Assembly: GCA_005879205.1 (NCBI GenBank)
Contig: VBLD01000160.1
Coordinates: 1 to 5,333, forward strand
From: Deltaproteobacteria bacterium
GTDB taxonomy: Bacteria; Desulfobacterota; Binatia; DP-6
DNA length: 5,333 nucleotides
Direction: 5' to 3'
A program made the position numbers and the translations under genes. The notes beneath the pieces are model-generated. The model ran no database searches. It was not told the origin of the DNA and was given only the letters and a program-made list of their open reading frames with translations. Numbering within the stretch: position 1 is the stretch's first letter; the number at the start of each line of letters is the position of its first letter. This document shows, in pieces, positions 1-4,984 of the stretch.

Positions 1-599
1 GGCCCGGACACCGCCGGGCTGCCGCGCACGAGGAACCGCCAGGGACGCGCCGCGTCCGCCCCCGCGTAGGCGATGCCGATCCGCGCCGTCCGGGCCAGCC
101 GAGCGGCCGGCACGGGCGGCGCGTCGACGATGCGCAAGGGGCCGCGGACCAGATCGGCGCCGTTCTCGGCCCGCGTGATGCTGAGCGCCCGGCAGAGGGC
201 ACCCGGGCCGCAGCAGAGGCGCCACTCCGGCGCGTCGGGTAGCCCGCGCCGCCGCCGCATCAGCGCGATGCCCTCCAGCGGCTCGAGCGCGCGCAGCAGC
301 ACCGCCTCGGGCACGCCGGCCGGCTGGCAGATCGCGTTCATGCAGAAGTACATGCCGTAGATGAAGTAGACGTAGGCGTGTCCCGGAGGTCCATACATGA
401 CCTCGTTGCGCGGCGTGCGGCGGCCGCCCGAGCTGTGCGCCGCGCGGTCGGCCGGGCCGCGATACGCCTCGACCTCCACGATGCGGCCCGCCGTGCGGCC
501 CTCGGGGCCGTCGTGCACCAGCGTCTTGCCGAGCAACGAGCGCGCGACCCGGAGCGTCGGCTGGAGGTACACGCCCCGTGGCAGGGCGCGCACGTTCAC
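1..599 (-). CDS. mpg: 3-methyladenine DNA glycosylase, AAG/MPG family (3' end outside window)
   Basis: This enzyme flips alkylated or deaminated purines (3-methyladenine, hypoxanthine, ethenoadenine) out of DNA and cuts the N-glycosidic bond, starting base excision repair. Seen: 199 codons without a stop. VEVEAY (41-46) contains the catalytic Glu44 and Tyr46, AAHS holds His55, and TPRNEVMYGPPGHAYVY (62-78) and YGMYFCMN (81-88) follow. Arg103 lies in LLRALEPLEG. Spacing matches human AAG residues E125, Y127, H136, Y159 and N169, and R182 with a two-residue insertion. The last visible motif, RFLVRGSPAVSG, is near the usual end of this roughly 200-residue family, so only a few residues are missing. 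The GTG at 599-597 overlaps the etfA stop TGA (598-596). A second in-frame GTG at 593-591 sits 9 nt from an AAAGG (complement of 603-607) and may be the true start. Coupling to etfA implies co-expression, but a repair enzyme has no evident functional link to ETF. Confidence 0.93.
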   Translation of the reverse strand, partial: MNVRALPRGVYLQPTLRVARSLLGKTLVHDGPEGRTAGRIVEVEAYRGPADRAAHSSGGRRTPRNEVMYGPPGHAYVYFIYGMYFCMNAICQPAGVPEAVLLRALEPLEGIALMRRRRGLPDAPEWRLCCGPGALCRALSITRAENGADLVRGPLRIVDAPPVPAARLARTARIGIAYAGADAARPWRFLVRGSPAVSG

Positions 600-1567
600 G
601 CGCCTTTCAGCTTCTTCACTTCCTCGGTGAGCTCGGGCACCGCCTTGAACAGGTCGGCGACCAGCCCATAGTCGGCGATCTGGAAGATCGGCGCCTCCTC
701 GTCCTTGTTGATCGCGACGATCACCTTCGAGTCCTTCATGCCGGCCAGGTGCTGGATGGCGCCCGAGATGCCCACGGCGATGTAGAGCGCGGGCGCGACG
801 ACCTTGCCGGTCTGGCCCACCTGGAGGTCGTTCGGCACGAACCCCGCGTCGACCGCGGCCCGGCTGGCGCCCATCGCCGCGCCGAGCGCGTCGCAGAGCG
901 GCTCCAGGTAGATCGTGAAGTTCTCGCCGTTCTTGAGCCCGCGGCCGCCCGAGCAGACGATTCTCGCCTCGGTGAGGACCGGGCGGTCCGACTTGGTCTC
1001 GGCGAACTCGACGAACCTGGCCTGCGCATGCGCGGCGTCCGGCGTGATCGCGAGCTTCTCGACGGTGCCCTTCTGGCCGCCCTTGACCGCGGCGTCGAAG
1101 GCCGTCGTCCGCACCGACACGATGCGGGGTGAGCCGTCGATCCGCACCGTGGCGATCGCGTTGCCCGCGTACATCGGCCGCTTGAAGGTGTGGGCATCGA
1201 CGATCGCCGTGACGTCGGAGGCCATGCCGGCGCCGAGCCGGGCGGCCACCCGCGGCAGGAGATCCTTGCCGACGGCGGTGGCGGCGCCGACGACCATCTC
1301 GACGTCTTTCCGCCCGACGATCTCGGCGACGGCGGCCGTGTAGGCGTCGGCCAGGTAGTGCTCGTAGGCGGCGCCCTCGACCGCGACCACGTCGACGCCG
1401 TACTCGGCGAGCTCGGCGGCGAGCCCGTCGATTCCCTTGCCGAGGACCGCGGCGAGGCACTTGCCGCCGACCAGCGTCGCGGCCTGCTTCCCCGCCTGCA
1501 GGCCGACGAGCGTGGTCTTCGGGAACTTGCCGTGCAGGTGCTCGGCGACGACCAGGACGTTGCCCAT
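596..1567 (-). CDS. etfA: Electron transfer flavoprotein, alpha subunit
   Basis: EtfA binds the FAD of the soluble ETF heterodimer, which takes electrons from acyl-CoA and related dehydrogenases and passes them to ETF:quinone oxidoreductase. The protein has 323 residues, normal for the family. The N-terminal alpha/beta domain covers about 1-190. The C-terminal FAD domain carries SGGRG (206-210), GASRAAVDAG (233-242), QVGQTGK (249-255) and GISGAIQH (266-273). Residues 261-287 fit the PROSITE EtfA signature (LY..., SG.IQH, ending VAIN), and D299-Y-G follows near the end. The ATG at 1567 lies 2 bp after the etfB stop. An AAGGTGA Shine-Dalgarno (complement of 1575-1581, 7 nt spacing) sits inside the last codons of etfB, so translation is coupled. 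The canonical rather than bifurcating type is inferred from the partner EtfB. No lesion is seen. Confidence 0.97.
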   Translation of the reverse strand: MGNVLVVAEHLHGKFPKTTLVGLQAGKQAATLVGGKCLAAVLGKGIDGLAAELAEYGVDVVAVEGAAYEHYLADAYTAAVAEIVGRKDVEMVVGAATAVGKDLLPRVAARLGAGMASDVTAIVDAHTFKRPMYAGNAIATVRIDGSPRIVSVRTTAFDAAVKGGQKGTVEKLAITPDAAHAQARFVEFAETKSDRPVLTEARIVCSGGRGLKNGENFTIYLEPLCDALGAAMGASRAAVDAGFVPNDLQVGQTGKVVAPALYIAVGISGAIQHLAGMKDSKVIVAINKDEEAPIFQIADYGLVADLFKAVPELTEEVKKLKGA

Positions 1568-1569
1568 GC

Positions 1570-2325
1570 TCAGATCACCTTCGCTTCGTTGTGCAGCACC
1601 TGCACGAGCTCCTGCACGGAGGCGACCTTGCGCCCGCCCGTCCGCTTGGGCGGCGTCTCGAGCTTCACGATCTTCGTCCGCGGGGTGACGTCCGCGCCGA
1701 GGTCGGCGAGCGGGATCTCCTTGAGCTCCTTCTTGCGCGCCTTCATGATGCCCGGCAGCGACGCGTAGCGCGGCTCGTTCAGGCGGAGGTCGGCGGTCAC
1801 GACGGCAGGCAGCGGGATGGCGAGCGTCTCGAGGCCGCCGTCCACCTCACGCGTCACCCGGGCCGACTTCTGATCGGCACCGAGCTCGACCTTCGAGGCG
1901 AAGGTGGCCTGCGGCCAGCCGAGCAGCTCGGCGAGCATCTGCCCGACGCAGTTCGAGTCGTCGTCGATCGCCTGCTTGCCGAGCAGGATCAGCTCGGGCT
2001 TCTCCGTGCCGACGAGCTTCTCGATGACGCGCGCCACGGCGAGCGGCTCGAGCGGCTGGTCGGCGAGCACGAGGATGGCGCGGTCGGCGCCCATGGCGAG
2101 ACCCGTGCGGAGCTGCTCCTGCGCGGCCTTCTGGCCGATGGACAGCAGGACGACCTCGGTCCCGGCAGCCTTCTCCCTGACGCGCAGCGCCTCTTCGATC
2201 GCGATCTCGTCGAAGGGGTTCATCACCCACTTGACGTTGTCGGTCACGATCGAGGTGCCGTCGGGGGTGATCTTGATGACCGTCTCGGGATCCGGGACGC
2301 GCTTGACGGTGACGAGGATCTTCAC
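1570..2325 (-). CDS. etfB: Electron transfer flavoprotein, beta subunit
   Basis: EtfB binds AMP and docks ETF onto its dehydrogenase partners. The 251 residues match the usual length. Seen: KRVPDP (8-13 region), NPFDEIAIEEA (36-46), GKQAIDDDSNCVGQ (116-129), and a full match to the PROSITE EtfB signature at 157-177 (VTR, DGGLE, PAVVT). The recognition loop LRLNEPRYASLPGIMKARKK (180-199) follows; Leu190 corresponds to the human anchor Leu195, and Lys195 and Lys198 to human Lys200 and Lys203. The AIDDD..N..GQ form is typical of canonical ETF. Bifurcating EtfB usually carries a different sequence here, so electron bifurcation is unlikely (inference). The start codon is GTG at 2325-2323, fixed by the strong GGAGGAGAG upstream. 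No dehydrogenase or ETF:quinone oxidoreductase gene lies in the window, so the electron donor is unknown. Confidence 0.97.
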   Translation of the reverse strand: MKILVTVKRVPDPETVIKITPDGTSIVTDNVKWVMNPFDEIAIEEALRVREKAAGTEVVLLSIGQKAAQEQLRTGLAMGADRAILVLADQPLEPLAVARVIEKLVGTEKPELILLGKQAIDDDSNCVGQMLAELLGWPQATFASKVELGADQKSARVTREVDGGLETLAIPLPAVVTADLRLNEPRYASLPGIMKARKKELKEIPLADLGADVTPRTKIVKLETPPKRTGGRKVASVQELVQVLHNEAKVI

Positions 2326-2331
2326 GGCGGG

Positions 2332-2340
2332 CTCTCCTCC
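2332..2340 (-). promoter_or_regulatory. Strong ribosome binding site of etfB
   Basis: On the minus strand GGAGGAGAG stands shortly before the GTG start of etfB (about 8 nt from GGAGGAG). It decides in favour of the GTG over later ATG codons. Its GGAGGA lies within a 12-bp perfect palindrome at 2335-2346. Confidence 0.8.
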
Positions 2341-2346
2341 GGAGGA
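2335..2346. repeat. 12-bp perfect palindrome over the etfB Shine-Dalgarno
   Basis: TCCTCCGGAGGA reads the same on both strands. As RNA it could form only a short 4-bp stem or pair between transcripts. As DNA it could be a site for a dimeric protein. Its centre lies about 15 bp upstream of the etfB start. The palindrome may simply follow from a strong Shine-Dalgarno preceded by its complement. Confidence 0.5.
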
Positions 2347-2369
2347 CGGCTCTCAGCGCGGGTCGGGGT

Positions 2370-2398
2370 TCCTTACACAGCGCGGCAAGAGCAGTCAA
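2370..2398 (-). promoter_or_regulatory. Candidate internal promoter for etfB-etfA
   Basis: Read leftwards, TTGACT (complement of 2393-2398, overlapping the regulator's stop codon) is followed after 17 nt by TAAGGA (2370-2375). A better -10 match, TGTAAG, lies two bases earlier at 15-nt spacing. The -35 box is the same hexamer as in the regulator's own promoter candidate. The -10 match is poor, so this may be chance. Confidence 0.28.
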
Positions 2399-3192
2399 TC
2401 TGCGGCGCTGGCCCGGCGCCCGAGGTCGAAGCCGAGACGGCTCGACAGCTCGCGACCGGCCTTGACGACGAGCGGCGCGAGCTCCTTCTCGATGCGCTCC
2501 GGGGACAGCCGGTAGGCGGGCCCGACCACGGCGAGCGTGCCGACGACGGTGCGCGTGTAGTCCCGGACCGGCGCGGCGACCGCGCGTACGTCCTCGAGGT
2601 GCTCGCCGGTGTCCACGGCATAGCCGGCCGCGGCGACGCTGCGCAGCTGCTGGACGAGCGCCGGCCGGTCGGCGGTGCGCTCCGTGAACCGCGGCAGGCC
2701 GTCGGGCAGCAGGGTGCGGAGGGCATCGTCGGGCTCGAAGGCGAGGAGCGCCTTGCCGGCGGCGGTGCAGTGGAGGGGCAGTGCCTCGCCGAGCGGTGAG
2801 ACGATGCGCACGGGGCGGTCGGCCTCGACGACCTCGATCGGTACGACGGCCTCGCGGCGGAGCACGGCGATGTAGGTCGTCTCGCGCACCTGGCGGACCA
2901 GGTCGGCGATGATCGGCCTCGCCTGGTGGAGGAGGCCCATGTGCTGCACGTAGCTCTGACCGAGCTGCAGGCAGCGGATGCCGAGGCGATAGTTCTCGGT
3001 CGCGCGGTTCTGCTCGATGTAGCCCCGGGACTCGAGCGTCGCCAGCAGGCGGAAGACGTTGTTCTTGTGCAGCTTGAGGCGCTTGGAGAGCTCGGTCACC
3101 CCGAGCTCGTCGGCCTCGCCGAAGAACTGCTCGAGGACGTCGAGCGAGTGCGAGACCGATTGGATGATGTAGTTGGATTTCTCGCGTCGCAT
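2395..3192 (-). CDS. IclR-family transcriptional regulator
   Basis: IclR proteins are dimeric or tetrameric regulators with an N-terminal winged helix-turn-helix and a C-terminal small-molecule domain, often controlling aromatic or carboxylic acid catabolism. The 265 residues fit the family. The winged helix covers about 7-71, with the helix-turn-helix at 32-54 (VTELSKRL, then HKNNVFRLLATLE) and the wing ending in YRLG (68-71). The effector domain runs from about 85 to 255, with HCTAAGKALLAF (141-152) and GYAVDTGEHLEDVRAVAAPV (190-209), the conserved region around the IclR signature. An in-frame TAG lies 30 bp upstream of the ATG at 3192, so this is the most upstream ATG. The Shine-Dalgarno is weak (GAAG only 2 nt away). 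It stands 69 bp ahead of etfB in the same direction and is divergent from the hydrolase, so it is the likely regulator of both sides and of itself. Its ligand cannot be told from sequence. Confidence 0.94.
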   Translation of the reverse strand: MRREKSNYIIQSVSHSLDVLEQFFGEADELGVTELSKRLKLHKNNVFRLLATLESRGYIEQNRATENYRLGIRCLQLGQSYVQHMGLLHQARPIIADLVRQVRETTYIAVLRREAVVPIEVVEADRPVRIVSPLGEALPLHCTAAGKALLAFEPDDALRTLLPDGLPRFTERTADRPALVQQLRSVAAAGYAVDTGEHLEDVRAVAAPVRDYTRTVVGTLAVVGPAYRLSPERIEKELAPLVVKAGRELSSRLGFDLGRRASAAD

Positions 3193-3195
3193 GTC

Positions 3196-3223
3196 TTCAC
3201 AAAACGCGGGTTTAGGCTATTCT
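3196..3223 (+). promoter_or_regulatory. Candidate rightward promoter for the hydrolase operon
   Basis: TTCACA (3196-3201) and TATTCT (3218-3223) are separated by 16 nt, with 5/6 and 4/6 matches to the sigma-70 consensus. Transcription would begin near 3230, leaving a leader of about 150 nt before the hydrolase start. It lies in one of the few AT-richer patches of the window and overlaps the leftward promoter candidate. The distance to the gene is the main reason for doubt. Confidence 0.35.
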
Positions 3224-3242
3224 GCACCTCCAGGGGAGTCAA
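3214..3242 (-). promoter_or_regulatory. Candidate leftward promoter for the IclR gene (and etf operon)
   Basis: On the minus strand TTGACT (complement of 3237-3242) and TAGCCT (complement of 3214-3219) are exactly 17 nt apart. The -35 box matches 5/6 and the -10 box 3/6, keeping the key T, A and final T. Transcription would start near 3207, giving a leader of about 15 nt. The elements interleave with the opposing promoter candidate, an arrangement common for IclR regulators with a divergent target. Confidence 0.45.
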
Positions 3243-3330
3243 CGGGGCGACGGCATGGGCCCAAGACGGCGAAATCCTTGCGATTGTAGCCCCTTGCACG
3301 ATCGAAGCGGCCCGGCTCCCGCCGCCCTAA

Positions 3331-3366
3331 CGGCGTCTTCCGCCGGCCGCGATTGAAAAGACGGCG
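3331..3366. repeat. Inverted repeat in the hydrolase leader
   Basis: CGGCGTCTT at 3331-3339 and AAGACGGCG at 3358-3366 pair at 8 of 9 positions around an 18-nt GC-rich loop, 14 bp before the hydrolase ATG. AAGACGGCG also occurs as a direct repeat at 3263-3271. The structure could be an operator or an RNA hairpin near the ribosome binding site. It has no U-tract and is not an intrinsic terminator. Confidence 0.35.
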
Positions 3367-3379
3367 GGACGTTTCCTAT

Positions 3380-4084
3380 ATGGCGCTGATGGACACGATC
3401 GAGGTTCCGACCCCTGCGGGCTCGATGCCCGCCTTCCTGGCGCGACCCGCCGGCGACCGCCCGGCTCCAGCGGTGCTGGTCATCATGGAGGCGTTCGGCC
3501 TGAACGCGCACATCGAGGACGTCGCGCGCCGACTGGCTGCCGAGGGCTATGTGGCGCTCGCCCCCGACCTCTACTGGCGCGGGGGCAAGGGACGCGCCGT
3601 CGGCTACGACCAGCTCCCCGAGGCCATCGCCCTGATGCAGAGCCTCGAGGACGACGGCGTCGTGACCGACGTCGGTGGCGCGATCGCCTACCTCGAGCGC
3701 CAGCCGTTCGTGCGCGCCGACCGGATCGGCATCACGGGATTCTGCATGGGCGGCCGGGTGAGCTTCCTCGTCGCATGCGAGCTGCCCGACAAGATCAAGG
3801 CCGCGGCGCCGTTCTACGGGGGCGGCATCCCGATCGAGAAGACCGCCAGGCTGAAGGCGCCGCTGCTCGCCTTCTTCGGCGAGGACGACCCGTTCATCCC
3901 GCGCGACACCGTCGAGCGGCTGAAGGCCGAGCTCGCACGCCATCGCAAGCAGTCCGAGGTGATCGTCTACCCGAAGGCCCCGCACGGCTTCTTCTGTAAC
4001 GAGCGCGGCTCGTACCGGCCCGACGCCGCGCGCGATGCCTGGGAGCGGCTGAGGACCTTCCTCGCCACCCACCTGCAACGCTGA
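3380..4084 (+). CDS. Dienelactone hydrolase family protein (alpha/beta hydrolase)
   Basis: This is a cytoplasmic alpha/beta hydrolase of the dienelactone hydrolase family, with a Cys-Asp-His triad. Counted from the ATG at 3380 it has 234 residues, normal for the family. The nucleophile elbow is GFCMGGR (120-126, Cys122). Asp169 or Asp170 lies in FGEDDPFIP, His202 in APHGFF, and the family's conserved Glu is Glu37 in IMEAFG. No signal peptide is seen. The arginines that bind the dienelactone carboxylate in the Pseudomonas enzyme (81 and 206) are not visible here; Glu81 and Cys206 occupy the same numbers. A true dienelactone substrate is therefore doubtful. The frame also opens at a TTG (3353), but family similarity starts at about MDTIEVP, so 3380 or 3389 is the better start; the Shine-Dalgarno is poor (GGCGGGA, 3363-3369). 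The formyltransferase follows 7 bp later, suggesting an operon. Confidence 0.93.
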   Translation: MALMDTIEVPTPAGSMPAFLARPAGDRPAPAVLVIMEAFGLNAHIEDVARRLAAEGYVALAPDLYWRGGKGRAVGYDQLPEAIALMQSLEDDGVVTDVGGAIAYLERQPFVRADRIGITGFCMGGRVSFLVACELPDKIKAAAPFYGGGIPIEKTARLKAPLLAFFGEDDPFIPRDTVERLKAELARHRKQSEVIVYPKAPHGFFCNERGSYRPDAARDAWERLRTFLATHLQR

Positions 4085-4091
4085 GGGTGCG

Positions 4092-4984
4092 GTGCGCATC
4101 CTCCTGGTCGGCCAGGCGGCGTTTGCCGCCGACGTCCTGCAGCGCTTGGAGGCGGCGGGAGACGCCATTGCCGGCGTCGTCTGTCCGCCCGACACGGGGG
4201 GAAAGCCCGATCCGCTGAAGCAGGCGGCCGAGACGCGCGGCGTCCCGGTCCACCAGTTCCGGTCGCTGAAGACGCCCGAGGCTCGACGGGCCTTCGAGGC
4301 GGCACGGGCCGACCTCGCCGCGCTCGTCTACGCGACGCAGATCGTCCCCGAGACGCTGCTCCGCATCCCGCGGCTCAGCGCCATCTGCTTTCACCCCTCG
4401 CTGCTGCCGCGCTACCGCGGCGGGAGTGCAATCGCCTGGCAGCTGATCCGGGGCGAGACCAGGACAGGCGTCACCGTGTTCTGGCCCGACGCCGGCATCG
4501 ACACCGGGCCCATCCTCCTGCAGCGCGACGCGCCCGTCGACCCCGACGACACGGCCGGGACGCTCTACTACCGGACGCTCTACCCGCTCGGCGTCCAGGC
4601 GGTCGTCGACGCGGTGGCGCTCATCCGCGAGGGGAGGGCGCCTCGCATCGCGCAGGACGAGTCCGAGGCGAGCTACGACCCGCTCTGCCGCGACGAGCAC
4701 GCCGCCGTCGACTGGGGCCGTCCGGCGGCCGCGGTCCACGACCTGATCCGCGGCTGCGACCCGCGGACGGGCGCGTGCGCCTCTACGAGCCGAAACGGGT
4801 TCCGGGCACGGCGGGCGCGGCGCCGGGAACCGTGCTCGCGATCGGTCCCGAGGGCGCCGCCGTTGCCTGCGGCGACGGCGGCGCCGTTCGTTGGGCGCGC
4901 GGCCGCGACGGCGGCACGAAGGCCGCCGCCGCGGAGCTCGCACGCGCGATCGGGCTCGAGCCCGGCGCGCGGCTCGGGCCCTAG
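4092..4984 (+). pseudogene. Formyltransferase, 10-formyl-THF dehydrogenase N-domain type, frameshifted
   Basis: This resembles the folate-dependent hydrolase/formyltransferase domain of ALDH1L1 more than classical Fmt. Seen: Rossmann start MRILLVGQAAFAADVL; HPSLLPRYRGGSAI (101-114) with catalytic His101; Asp137 in DAGIDTGPILLQ, 36 residues later as in ALDH1L1 (H106, D142); then DPDDTAGTLYYRTLYPLG and VDWGRPAAAVHDLIRG, which resemble the INWDQPAEAIHNWIRG region of ALDH1L1. The Asn two residues before His in Fmt (NxHxS) is absent. After GCDPRTGA (to about 4775) the frame becomes an Arg/Pro/Ser-rich shadow, while the expected C-terminal domain continues in another frame from about 4766 (DGRVRLYEP, APGTVLAIGPEG, AVACGDGGAV) to TAG at 4982-4984. 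The likely cause is loss of about 25 nt. The GTG start at 4092 has GAGGG (4083-4087) overlapping the preceding stop codon. It may be a real pseudogene or an assembly error; unbroken, the frame would encode about 300 residues. The substrate is not established. Confidence 0.85.

Noticed and set aside
73..671. Plus-strand open frames opposite the glycosylase gene.
   Set aside because: The minus strand encodes a protein matching AAG almost throughout, so these are shadows.
1591..2799. Long plus-strand open frame (402 codons) opposite etfB and the IclR gene.
   Set aside because: It is antisense to two clear genes, and its Arg/Asp/Leu/His-rich composition is typical of the reverse-frame shadow of high-GC coding DNA.
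3256..3263. TGGGCCCA palindrome flanked by GACGGC direct repeats (3249-3254 and 3265-3270).
   Set aside because: It is short and made of bases abundant in this genome; it is not convincing as an operator on its own.
3255..3356. Small leader open frame (ATG 3255, 33 codons) whose TGA overlaps the in-frame TTG of the hydrolase (TTGA).
   Set aside because: It has only a weak GGGG before it, a Pro/Arg/Ala-rich composition and no recognisable attenuator pattern; the TTG is itself an unlikely start. Chance seems the better explanation.
3239..4195. Long open frame on the minus strand (318 codons) across the hydrolase gene.
   Set aside because: It lies opposite a well-supported gene with catalytic motifs; its product is low-complexity Arg/Ala/Gly-rich and matches no family. 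It is a GC-rich shadow frame.
3894..4943. Long open frame on the minus strand (349 codons) across the hydrolase end and the formyltransferase.
   Set aside because: The product is extremely Arg-rich without recognisable motifs; the plus strand holds conserved domains over the same stretch.
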